Positions 16,858-25,550 of a stretch of DNA of 64,000 bases are shown here, one piece after another (position 1 is the first letter of the stretch; each line of letters begins with the position of its first letter). A program made the translations under genes and the position numbers. The notes below the pieces were generated by a model that had not been told where the DNA came from, ran no database searches, and saw only the letters and a list, made by a program, of their open reading frames with translations. The stretch is taken from positions 44,734 through 108,733 of the forward strand of contig CADCNH010000008.1 in NCBI GenBank assembly GCA_902802755.1, written 5' to 3'. This DNA is from an uncultured Bacteroidota bacterium (GTDB taxonomy: Bacteria > Bacteroidota > Bacteroidia > Bacteroidales > WCHB1-69).

Positions 16858-19134
16858 CTACATAATATCAAACGGGCAGGGTTCCTTGCCCAGTTTGGTG
16901 ACACGCTTGCGCTTAAAAATATAATTCAGAGATAGTTCCAATCCACCACGAGCTTTATTTGCAGGTACCAGACTTGACAGGGTGATATCGTAACTAACTC
17001 CTAAACGCAGTCGTTGCCATTCGAAAAAAAAATCCAAAATCAGTGCGTCATTCCAACGGTAAAAAGCACCTCCACCTATAGAAAACACTGTAGTATAACT
17101 ATTCTTCATCTGAAAATACTCCACATTGGTGCCGAAAACAACCTCATAGAACTGCTTCTGCACCTCAGCATAAACAGCAGGCTGTAAGGCCACATCATCC
17201 ACAATGCGGATAGTCGATAAAAAATAGGCATTGATATTAAGTGGCAAACGTGTCGCACGGTCATTAAAAGCCTGATTAGGCTGTGTCAAATGCTTGACAT
17301 TCACGCCAACCGTATAACGGTCGGTCTTGTTGGGCGAGAAGTTCCACAACGCCCCTATCCCACAATCAAAAAAAAAGACTTTCTCTTTACCAAAACTCTC
17401 TGACACAGGATTTTCGGAGCTGAAAATATTGCTCACATACTGCTCATCGAAAGTCATGGCACTATAGTTAATGCTACGCTGAATAAAGCCGAAATACATG
17501 CCCAAGCCCAATTTATGCCGGCTTCTGCGACCTATCGCTTTCAGGTAGGACAAACTCACGTAGGGTTGCACACTGTTGTAGCGCGAGTCGCCCGTGTAAT
17601 CACAATTGACATTCACACCGACACTGAACTGCTGCCGATGTGCCTGGTCACGAAAAAAAGGGACATCCCCATATACACTGAAATGGACGTATGGCTTTGT
17701 GACAGAGAGCCATTGTGTCTTCTGGTTGGCCCCAAAACGGAATAAACCGTCATAGCAACCTGTCTGGGCAGGACTCAGCTCCAAGGGAGCCTGATAGAAT
17801 TGCGAATAGTGCATATCCTGAGCAAAGCAGAAGCGCAGGCTAAACAAAGAAATCAGTAACAGGATGATATACTTATACTTATCTTTCCAGCAATTTTTCA
17901 GATAGCGGCGCAACTCATTCTCGCGGGTATTGTTACCTGGCTCATAAAATTTCTTTCCGCTGATAGATTCCGGCAGGAATTCCAAGTCAGCGAAGTTACC
18001 TGCATATTCGTGTGCATACTTGTAGCCATCGTGATAGCCCAACTCCTTCATCAGCTTGGTAGGCGCATTGCGCAAGTGCAAAGGGACAGGCAGGTCGCCT
18101 GTCTTCTTCACCCATGCAATCGCCTCATCAATAGCCATATAGGAAGCGTTACTCTTGGGCGAGCAGGCCAGATATACAGCCGTTTGCGACAAAACAATGC
18201 GAGCCTCGGGCATTCCGATATGATGCACCGCCTGAAAGCAATTGTTCGCAAGAAGCAAGGCATTGGGGTTGGCATTGCCAATATCCTCGGAGGCAAGGAT
18301 AATCATACGGCGGGCGATAAACAAGGGGTCTTCGCCAGCCACCAGCATACGTGCCATCCAATACACCGCCGCATTCGGGTCACTACCGCGCAAGGACTTG
18401 ATAAAGGCCGAGATGATATCGTAATGTTGTTCGCCTTTCTTGTCGTAAATGGCTAAATTTTTCTGTATAACCCTTGTTACCAAGTCATTGGTAATCACCA
18501 GCAAGCCATCTGTTGGTGCTGTGGCCATCGTTACCAACTCGATGGCATTGATGAGTTTGCGGGCATCGCCACCGGAATAGCGCATCAGAGCCTCCACCTC
18601 TTGAAAATCGATACGGCAGGACAGATGTTCCTCCAGATAACTTTTTGCCGACTGTATAATCTTCTCCAAATGAGATTTTTCCAGTGATTTCAGCGTATAG
18701 ACCTGACAACGGGACAACAAGGGAGAGATAACCTCGAACGATGGATTTTCGGTGGTGGCACCTATCAAAGTCACCACACCACGCTCCACAGCCCCCAGCA
18801 GGGAATCCTGCTGCGACTTGCTGAAACGGTGGATTTCATCAATAAACAGAATGGATTTCTTCTCGGATTTCTCCGCCTTGTCCAAGATCTCACGAATATC
18901 TTTCACCCCGGAACTGATGGCACTCAGCATATAGAAATCGGCTCCAGTCACCTCAGCAATCAGCAGGGCCAGCGTGGTTTTACCCACTCCGGGAGGTCCC
19001 CACAGAATCATCGAGTAGATGGTGTCATTCTCCAACGCCTGCCGCAACACACCTCCGGGCCCCATCAGGTGTTCCTGCCCGATGTAGGCATCCAAGGTCT
19101 TAGGTCTTAATATTTCAGCAAGGGGTTGGTTCAT
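16858..19134 (-). CDS. rarA: RarA ATPase read in frame into a PorP/SprF type IX secretion protein
   Basis: The single 758-codon frame joins two proteins. Residues 1-422 are a complete RarA/MgsA, the clamp-loader-like ATPase acting at stalled replication forks: Walker [10 protein letters not shown] (46-54), Walker B ILFIDEIHR, the MgsA-type C-terminal region, and the usual C-terminal end FYEPGNNTRENELRRYLK through KDKYKY. Residues 423-440 form a signal-peptide-like hydrophobic run ending CFAQ, and 441-758 are a PorP/SprF outer-membrane protein (HYSQFYQAPLELSPAQTG is diagnostic). There is no stop after residue 422 and no ATG, GTG or plausible TTG at the PorP start. The ATG overlaps the stop of the PorV-like gene by four bases. 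Either a stop was lost by mutation or in assembly, or the product is made as one chain and cut at the internal signal site. Confidence 0.85.
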   Translation of the reverse strand: MNQPLAEILRPKTLDAYIGQEHLMGPGGVLRQALENDTIYSMILWGPPGVGKTTLALLIAEVTGADFYMLSAISSGVKDIREILDKAEKSEKKSILFIDEIHRFSKSQQDSLLGAVERGVVTLIGATTENPSFEVISPLLSRCQVYTLKSLEKSHLEKIIQSAKSYLEEHLSCRIDFQEVEALMRYSGGDARKLINAIELVTMATAPTDGLLVITNDLVTRVIQKNLAIYDKKGEQHYDIISAFIKSLRGSDPNAAVYWMARMLVAGEDPLFIARRMIILASEDIGNANPNALLLANNCFQAVHHIGMPEARIVLSQTAVYLACSPKSNASYMAIDEAIAWVKKTGDLPVPLHLRNAPTKLMKELGYHDGYKYAHEYAGNFADLEFLPESISGKKFYEPGNNTRENELRRYLKNCWKDKYKYIILLLISLFSLRFCFAQDMHYSQFYQAPLELSPAQTGCYDGLFRFGANQKTQWLSVTKPYVHFSVYGDVPFFRDQAHRQQFSVGVNVNCDYTGDSRYNSVQPYVSLSYLKAIGRRSRHKLGLGMYFGFIQRSINYSAMTFDEQYVSNIFSSENPVSESFGKEKVFFFDCGIGALWNFSPNKTDRYTVGVNVKHLTQPNQAFNDRATRLPLNINAYFLSTIRIVDDVALQPAVYAEVQKQFYEVVFGTNVEYFQMKNSYTTVFSIGGGAFYRWNDALILDFFFEWQRLRLGVSYDITLSSLVPANKARGGLELSLNYIFKRKRVTKLGKEPCPFDIM

Positions 19135-20228
19135 TTATTTTTCTTTTTCAGTTTTGAGAAAGAATTGATACCTATTCTTAAGGAAAAGATATGAGAATAC
19201 AAGGCGATGGACACATCGCCGATATCCGTAAAAGCGTAATCAATAGCGACAATATCCTTGATATTGATGCCCACGCCCAGGTTAATCTGGCAGGTCACCT
19301 TGGTTTTATTGTCAAAATCTGTCTCCTTCTGGAAATTGCCAATGCCGGCACGCAGAGCCACGATTTTCTTGTAGGCAAACTCCATGCCGAAATGAGGGTT
19401 GAAAGTAAAATATTTGGTACTCAATATATTATCCCTTCTTCCATCGAAAGTAAAATCCGTATTCAAGGCGAAAGTAGCGTTAAAGCCCTTGCCCAACTCA
19501 ACATATTTCGCACCACCCATAATCAACTGTGGAACAGTTACTTCCAATGAATTTTCAGGTATCTCGTTGCCCGTTTGCAGAAACACTTCTTTCACCCGAT
19601 CGGTCAGTGTGTAACTCCAGGCATTAAAGGTTCCCGTTCCATCTTGCAGCATAGCACCCACTTGCCATCCCTTACGCTCGTATTGTATGCCGAAGTCCAG
19701 TCCGAAGCCCCATGCACCGGCAAAGTCACCGATACGACGGCGGATAATCTTGGCGTTACCACCCACAGACAGGCCCTTCACCTGTTTGAAATTATAGGCG
19801 AAACTCAGCAGGAAAGCATTGTCGGCGGCAGAGAAATAGGAGATGCGGTCATAGTCAATATTTCCGTAATTATCAATCAGCTCTGTGGTATTCATAATGT
19901 TATCCACTCCAAAGCGGATATAGCTTAAGGCCACCGTAAAAGAAGAGTCGATTTTGTATGCCGCACCAGCATAATCATATTTGGAGATACCGGCGAAATA
20001 CTCGGCATGCATGGCGGAAAGTTGCAGTTTCTGCTGCATTCTGCCCAAGCCAGCGGGGTTCCAGTAGGCGGAAGTCACATCATCGGAGATGGCCACCATG
20101 GAATTGGAAAATGCCAAGCCTCGCGCCCCGACACCCAATGAGAGAAACGCATTGCTGTACTTTGCCGTTTGTGCGTAACCTGCTACAAACAGCCCGAAAA
20201 TCAACAACAAAGCGCTTATTTTTCTCAT
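19131..20228 (-). CDS. PorV/PorQ family outer-membrane protein
   Basis: The 365-residue protein has a signal peptide (MRKISALLLIFGLFVAGYAQ). The start of the mature part, KYSNAFLSLGVGARGLAFSNS followed by SDDVTSAYWNPAGLG, is the hallmark of PorV/PorQ proteins, FadL-like 14-strand barrels. PorV brings secreted cargo to the type IX attachment complex, while PorQ and other members have related roles; which subtype this is cannot be decided. It is the first gene of a minus-strand operon with the RarA-PorP/SprF gene and the PorE-like gene, with ATGA overlap to the next. Confidence 0.85.
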   Translation of the reverse strand: MRKISALLLIFGLFVAGYAQTAKYSNAFLSLGVGARGLAFSNSMVAISDDVTSAYWNPAGLGRMQQKLQLSAMHAEYFAGISKYDYAGAAYKIDSSFTVALSYIRFGVDNIMNTTELIDNYGNIDYDRISYFSAADNAFLLSFAYNFKQVKGLSVGGNAKIIRRRIGDFAGAWGFGLDFGIQYERKGWQVGAMLQDGTGTFNAWSYTLTDRVKEVFLQTGNEIPENSLEVTVPQLIMGGAKYVELGKGFNATFALNTDFTFDGRRDNILSTKYFTFNPHFGMEFAYKKIVALRAGIGNFQKETDFDNKTKVTCQINLGVGINIKDIVAIDYAFTDIGDVSIALYSHIFSLRIGINSFSKLKKKNK

Positions 20229-20254
20229 CTGAAAGTATTATCTCATAATAACTG

Positions 20255-20262
20255 CAAAGATA
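20255..20262 (-). promoter_or_regulatory. -7 box for the PorV-like operon
   Basis: On the minus strand this reads TATCTTTG, 26 bases before the ATG at 20228. A TTTG on the minus strand at 20280-20283 is 17 bases further upstream and could be the -33 element. A short TTAG tract covers 20273-20308. Confidence 0.6.
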
Positions 20263-20348
20263 CGGAAAATTTCAATTAGCAAATTAGTTAATTAGCAAAT
20301 GTGCAAATTGTATAATTCGACAAGCGAAGTTGCATAAAACACAGCATA

Positions 20349-20386
20349 AAAAATGAAAAAAAGGGCAGACACCAAGGTCCACCCTT
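20349..20386 (-). terminator. Intrinsic terminator of eno
   Basis: On the minus strand a 10-bp stem (AAGGGTGGAC with GTCTGCCCTT, two wobble pairs) has a 6-base loop and is followed by a T-rich run. Confidence 0.85.
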
Positions 20387-20420
20387 CAATATCTTCGATC
20401 AAAGAATCGTCAATTTTCAA

Positions 20421-21728
<1,308 letters not shown>

Positions 21729-21753
21729 TTAATGTTCTAATTTTTAAAGTTTG

Positions 21754-21761
21754 CAAAGATA
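21754..21761 (-). promoter_or_regulatory. -7 box for eno
   Basis: Minus-strand TATCTTTG followed by CAAAC, 37 bases before the start codon. Confidence 0.6.
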
Positions 21762-21767
21762 CAAAAA

Positions 21768-21858
21768 ATTAATTAGCAAATTTGTTAATTAGCAAATTTG
21801 TTAATGTGCTAATTTTCAGTGATCAGGGGTTAGGGGTCAGTGGTCAGTGAATAGGGGT
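21768..21858. repeat. TTAG-rich tract plus CAGTGATCAGG-type repeats
   Basis: AATTAGCAAATTTGTTAATT words are followed by CAGTGATCAGGGGTTAGGGG and GTCAGTGGTCAGTGA words. The gap 21717-22077 (361 bases) holds the eno promoter, these repeats, the hairpin below and the promoter of the next gene. Confidence 0.65.
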
Positions 21859-21859
21859 C

Positions 21860-21887
21860 AATGTAGGCAACTGCGTCTCGCAGTTGC
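21860..21887. repeat. GCAACTGCG hairpin with AATGTAGG tail (reverse orientation)
   Basis: Perfect 9-bp stem GCAACTGCG/CGCAGTTGC with loop TCT. The tail AATGTAGG is the reverse complement of CCTACATT. Near-identical copies lie at 23293-23320 and 33680-33707; a decayed copy is at 32757-32785. Confidence 0.7.
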
Positions 21888-22025
21888 AGGAAATGAAGTG
21901 AAGGCAGAAGTTGACAGTTTTTCAATGTGCTAATGTGCCAATGTTTTTTTCCGTGACTTTTCCCTTGATGGAAAAGTCACTTGAAAAATTCACAAAAATG
22001 TATAGTAGAAATTAGAGATTTTTTG

Positions 22026-22033
22026 TATGTTTG
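22026..22033 (+). promoter_or_regulatory. -7 box before the membrane-anchored coiled-coil gene
   Basis: TATGTTTG followed by CAGAG, 44 bases before the ATG at 22078. Confidence 0.55.
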
Positions 22034-22077
22034 CAGAGTCAAATATTTTTCTGCGGTAAACCTTAAAATGAAATAAA

Positions 22078-22734
22078 ATGGAAGAAGAAAGAAATGGAAG
22101 AAGCCACAGGGGATTAACAATATTCCTTGTCTTTGCATTTTTGGTATTTATTGTGTTCATGCTTTGGCGTAGCGGATTAATTCGCGTGGAAAACACTTCC
22201 GAAAAAGATGGAGAAAAGCATGAAGTCGTTGATGGAAGCCAAGCTGTTATCACCGTGGCCGAATGGGAGTCAATGAAACAGGAGGTCAACAACTTACGTA
22301 GTGAATTGGAACAACTCAAAACCAAAACTGGCAATACCAACATCAAGTCAAAACAAACAAGCGCAGCTCCTATAGAACAGAAAACAAACGCCCCGGCTGC
22401 CGCCACAACAAATCAGTCCAATGCCATTACTTTGGAAAATTACTCTCACGATTGGGTACAAAGTGAAGCTTCTGTTGCTTTCAAAAATAATACAAGTAGA
22501 ACGGTTACACAAATAAACGGACGTATGATTTATTATGACATGAATGGTAATATGCTTGACTACAGGGATTTCCAGAAAGATGTTACCATTGACCCCGGAA
22601 TGGTTAAGACCATAACATTACCTGGGTACGGCCACAAAGACGATTATGCATATTACAAAAGCGAAGTTAGAAGTAGTTTGCCCAACCGCAAATACAAGGT
22701 CAGTTTCCAACTAAAATCCTATAAAACAAGATGA
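22078..22734 (+). CDS. Uncharacterised membrane-anchored protein with short coiled coil
   Basis: The 218-residue protein has a charged cytoplasmic N-terminus, one membrane segment (about residues 13-32), a short coiled coil (WESMKQEVNNLRSELEQLK, ~62-82), an Ala/Thr/Asn-rich linker and a C-terminal domain (~115-218) that looks like a small beta sandwich of the FxLYD type (SVAFKNNTSRTVTQINGRMIYYD then MVKTITLPGYG). No catalytic motif is seen. It overlaps the next small membrane protein gene by four bases (ATGA), so the two are probably made together. I do not recognise a named family. Confidence 0.7.
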   Translation: MEEERNGRSHRGLTIFLVFAFLVFIVFMLWRSGLIRVENTSEKDGEKHEVVDGSQAVITVAEWESMKQEVNNLRSELEQLKTKTGNTNIKSKQTSAAPIEQKTNAPAAATTNQSNAITLENYSHDWVQSEASVAFKNNTSRTVTQINGRMIYYDMNGNMLDYRDFQKDVTIDPGMVKTITLPGYGHKDDYAYYKSEVRSSLPNRKYKVSFQLKSYKTR

Positions 22735-22979
22735 TACTCTTAGATTCACATCTTGTGATTGACACGAAAGTGTTGGAAATATTGGGTATTCTATTGCTCA
22801 TAATTGTCGGATTATTTCTCATTTATATAGTCCGCATTCATATCGCATACAGAATGGCAAAGAACCGTCATCGCGACCCATTGCCATGGGTGTTGCTTTC
22901 CTTCTTCTTTTCCCCTCTCATAACATGGTTGTTACTTCTTGCCTATGGGGATGCCGACAACAGAAGGCCATCAGAATAA
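22731..22979 (+). CDS. Small two-segment membrane protein
   Basis: The 82-residue protein has two hydrophobic segments (about residues 12-37 and 51-70), with a basic patch MAKNRHRDPLP between them and a polar tail. The segment PWVLLSFFFSPLITWLLLLAYGD resembles small inner-membrane proteins with a phage-holin-like or DUF-type hairpin, but no specific family is recognised. Its ATGA overlap with the upstream gene indicates translational coupling. Confidence 0.65.
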   Translation: MILLDSHLVIDTKVLEILGILLLIIVGLFLIYIVRIHIAYRMAKNRHRDPLPWVLLSFFFSPLITWLLLLAYGDADNRRPSE

Positions 22980-22993
22980 TAACGTCCCTATTT

Positions 22994-23040
22994 CGCGGCG
23001 GCACATTCACCGCTTCGGGGTAAACAACACCCGCGCCGCG
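22994..23040. repeat. CGCGGCG/CGCCGCG element, copy C
   Basis: The arms CGCGGCG (22994-23000) and CGCCGCG (23034-23040) enclose 33 bases including GCTTCGGGG. As in copy A, the element continues into ACCGTGATG, here expanded to GTGATGC units (23044-23069). The gap 22980-23497 (518 bases) is otherwise made of the repeats listed next and a promoter. Confidence 0.7.
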
Positions 23041-23078
23041 ACCGTGATGCGTGATGCGTGATGCGTGACAAATCCCAT

Positions 23079-23178
23079 TTCTATTGATATTAATCTCCCT
23101 ACGGGAGAAAAAAAATGAACTGGGCATACCTGAATTCTATTGATATGGAATCCCTGACGGGATTCGGTGAAGGTGTGC
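23079..23178. repeat. Two TATTGATAT-led hairpins (copy C)
   Basis: CTATTGATAT followed by the hairpin TCTCCCTACGGGAGA, then CTATTGATAT followed by GGAATCCCTGACGGGATTC. The order of the two modules is reversed relative to 5866-5948. Confidence 0.65.
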
Positions 23179-23292
23179 ACTCTCTCTTCTCCAGGGTGTC
23201 GGGCGTCACACCTCTTCCCCAAAGCGATGCCCTGGGCTATAAGCTGACAGGCCTTCAGCCTGCTTGAGCATTGGCAATATGCTCCATTTCCC

Positions 23293-23321
23293 GCAACTGC
23301 GAGACGCAGTTGCCTACATTG
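23293..23321. repeat. GCAACTGCG hairpin with CCTACATT tail
   Basis: Perfect 9-bp stem GCAACTGCG/CGCAGTTGC, loop AGA, tail CCTACATTG. A TTAG tract (23376-23398) and CACTGAC words follow. Confidence 0.7.
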
Positions 23322-23407
23322 ACACCTCCTATTCACTGACCACTGACTCCTGATCACTAATCACTGAAAATTGACACATTAACTAATTTGCTAATTAAAA
23401 AAAATTG

Positions 23408-23415
23408 TATCTTTG
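23408..23415 (+). promoter_or_regulatory. -7 box for the TM1266-type gene
   Basis: TATCTTTG followed by CAACG, 82 bases before the ATG at 23498. Confidence 0.55.
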
Positions 23416-23497
23416 CAACGCAAAACTGAGAAGCGGATTTATCTTCTTCGAAGTACGCAGACTTATCAATAAACATCTAATCCAAAGGAAGTTACTA

Positions 23498-23758
23498 ATG
23501 GAAAAGAGAATAGGAACTGTCAGTATCCTGATTTCAGACACCAGCGTTGTACCCGAAGTAAACCGGATTTTGTCCGATTTTGGCGCTATGATTATCGCAC
23601 GCCAAGGCGTACCCATGCACCAACACGGATTCAATATCATTACCTTGATTATCGAAGGCACCACCGACGAGCTCAGCAGCCTCACCGGCAAACTGGGACG
23701 TTTACAAGGGGTGGAGGTGAAGTCGATGCTTGCGAAAACCAAGACAGTTAACAGTTAA
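23498..23758 (+). CDS. TM1266-type iron-only hydrogenase system regulator
   Basis: The 86-residue protein is a small ACT-like ferredoxin-fold protein. The pattern KRIGTVSILISD, VNRILSDFGAMIIARQGVPM and FNIITLIIEGTTDELSSLTGKLG is that of the TM1266 family, which is found beside [FeFe] hydrogenase maturation genes and is presumed regulatory. It precedes hydG, which supports the assignment. Start at ATG 23498 was chosen because an AAAGGAAG ribosome-binding-like sequence lies just upstream and the protein then has family length; the frame is open from 23405. Confidence 0.85.
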   Translation: MEKRIGTVSILISDTSVVPEVNRILSDFGAMIIARQGVPMHQHGFNIITLIIEGTTDELSSLTGKLGRLQGVEVKSMLAKTKTVNS

Positions 23759-23802
23759 CAATTAACAGTTAACAATTAATAATTAATAGTTATTAGGGGG
23801 AG

Positions 23803-23854
23803 AATTCAAAATTCAAAATTCAAAATTCAAAATTCAAAATTCAAAATTCAAAAC
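23803..23854. repeat. 8-bp tandem repeat ATTCAAAA
   Basis: About six consecutive copies of an 8-bp unit (ATTCAAAA) lie between the TM1266-type gene and hydG. They are preceded by AACAATTAACAGTTAACAATT-like words. Confidence 0.85.
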
Positions 23855-23863
23855 ATTTACTCA

Positions 23864-23950
23864 TCAACACGAAGTCAACAACAACGAAGCTAATCAACAC
23901 GAAGTCAATAACAGCGAAGCCAACTAACACGAAGTCAACAACATCAAAAT
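23864..23950. repeat. 30-bp tandem repeat upstream of hydG
   Basis: Units start at 23864, 23894 and 23924. Each begins TCAACACGAAGTCAA (the third CTAACACGAAGTCAA) and contains AACGAAGC or AGCGAAGC. The period is exactly 30 bases, with stop codons inside, so it is not coding. Confidence 0.85.
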
Positions 23951-23959
23951 AACAACATC

Positions 23960-25360
23960 ATGGATTCATCAAAGAAATTCAAAAACTTTATCGACAGGGA
24001 AAAACTGTATGGATTAATTGAGGGAGCAGCTCCCACAGAGGCCGAACTTAAGCAAATTCTGAACAAGGCACTGGAACTGAAAGGCCTTGGTCTGGAGGAC
24101 GTTGCCGCACTATTGAGAGTGAAAGACCACGACCAGATTTACGAGATCATGGAGACTGCCAAGAAGGTTAAACAAGACATCTACGGCAAGCGCCTGGTGC
24201 TTTTCGCCCCTGTCTATACAGGCAACAAATGCGTCAACAACTGCGTATATTGCAGCTTCCGCCGCGACAACCACCTCATCAAGCGCAAAATCCTCAACAT
24301 GGACGAAATCGCTACCGAGGTGAAAACCCTGCTGCGTGACGGCCACAAGCGTATCCTACTGATTTGCGGCGAAACCCCCGCCAACGATATCAACTACATC
24401 TGCGAGGCTATCAGAACCACCTACGCTGTAAGAGAAAACGGTCAGTATGTGCGCCGTATCAACGTGGAGTTGGCTCCTATGTCGGTGGAAGATTTCCGTC
24501 GTTTGAAAGCCGAAAAGATTGGCACCTACGTTTGCTTCCAAGAGACCTACGACCCGATTCTGTACAAGGAATACCACCCGGCCGGTTCACCCAAAGCCGA
24601 CTACGAAAACCGTCTGTTGGTAATGGACCGTGCCATGGAAGGCGGCATCGACGATGTGGGTCTGGGCGTGCTGTTCGGTTTGGCCGACTACCGCTTCGAA
24701 ATCCTGGCCCTGATGGAACATGCCCACCACTTGGAAGAAGCTTTCGGCTGTGGCCCGCACACCATCAGCTTCCCGCGTATCGAACCCGCAGAAGGCGCAC
24801 CGCTGCCAGATAATATCCCACACAAAGTCAGCGACGACGACTTCAAGAAAATCATCGCCATCATCCGTATCGCCCTGCCCTACACAGGTATCATCCTGAG
24901 TACCAGAGAGAATGACGACATGAGAACCGAGCTGTTCAACTATGGTATCAGCCAGATTTCTGCCGGTTCGAGAACCAACCCCGGTGCATACGCTTCCGAA
25001 GAAGAGCACACCGGCAGCCAGTTCCAGCTGGGCGACCACAGAACCTTGGATGAAGTGGTTTCCGGAATGATTGATGCGGGTTACATTCCCTCGTTCTGCA
25101 CCGGATGCTACCGCAAGGGACGTGTAGGCCACGACTTCATGGACCTCGCCAAACCCGGCTTGATCAAAGAGTTCTGCATGCCCAACGCTCTCTTCACCTT
25201 CCGCGAATACCTCAACGATTTCGCTTCTCCTGAAACCAAAGAAAAAGGCTACAAGCTGATGAAGGAACTCATCGCCGGCGTGGAGAAACCCGCCCTCAAA
25301 AAGACCATCGAGACCAATGTGGCCAAGATTGATGAGGGAGAAAGAGACATCTATTTATAG
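23960..25360 (+). CDS. hydG: [FeFe] hydrogenase maturase HydG (tyrosine lyase)
   Basis: The 466-residue radical-SAM enzyme cleaves tyrosine to make the CO and CN ligands (as an Fe-CO-CN-cysteine synthon) of the hydrogenase H-cluster. The SAM cluster motif C-x3-C-x2-C is at Cys91, Cys95 and Cys98 (CVNNCVYC). The HydG-specific second cluster C-x2-C-x22-C is present at Cys380, Cys383 and Cys406 (FCTGCYRKG), which separates it from ThiH. The LHALA-like radical-SAM barrel core and the SAGSRTNPGAY segment also match. Hydrogenase, HydE and HydF are not in the window. Spacing from the TM1266-type gene is 201 bases of repeats. A terminator follows. Confidence 0.96.
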   Translation: MDSSKKFKNFIDREKLYGLIEGAAPTEAELKQILNKALELKGLGLEDVAALLRVKDHDQIYEIMETAKKVKQDIYGKRLVLFAPVYTGNKCVNNCVYCSFRRDNHLIKRKILNMDEIATEVKTLLRDGHKRILLICGETPANDINYICEAIRTTYAVRENGQYVRRINVELAPMSVEDFRRLKAEKIGTYVCFQETYDPILYKEYHPAGSPKADYENRLLVMDRAMEGGIDDVGLGVLFGLADYRFEILALMEHAHHLEEAFGCGPHTISFPRIEPAEGAPLPDNIPHKVSDDDFKKIIAIIRIALPYTGIILSTRENDDMRTELFNYGISQISAGSRTNPGAYASEEEHTGSQFQLGDHRTLDEVVSGMIDAGYIPSFCTGCYRKGRVGHDFMDLAKPGLIKEFCMPNALFTFREYLNDFASPETKEKGYKLMKELIAGVEKPALKKTIETNVAKIDEGERDIYL

Positions 25361-25474
25361 AGGGGGGGGTAATGGACAATGGACAATGTACAATGCACAA
25401 TTAATAATTAATAGTTTATAGGTGATAATTAGAGCTTAGAGAAAAAACCTTATTGTAATTTGACATGATAGAAA

Positions 25475-25509
25475 GCGTGCGTCTCTTCGGGGACGTGCGC
25501 TTTTCTTTT
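25475..25509 (+). terminator. Intrinsic terminator of hydG
   Basis: A 9-bp stem (GCGTGCGTC with GACGTGCGC, two wobble pairs) with an 8-base loop containing TTCG is followed by TTTTCTTTT. Confidence 0.85.
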
Positions 25510-25550
25510 CTCCAAAGCACTCCTTTATTTTTCAATAAAAAAGATAATTC

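Noticed and set aside
16746..16904. N-terminal extension of the PorE-like protein
   Set aside because: The extra residues (SGQWSVVSDQG and similar) are translated repeat DNA; the signal peptide at 16745 gives a normal start.
23864..23950. 30-bp direct repeats as a possible CRISPR array
   Set aside because: The units are contiguous, with no unique spacers between them, so this is a plain tandem repeat.
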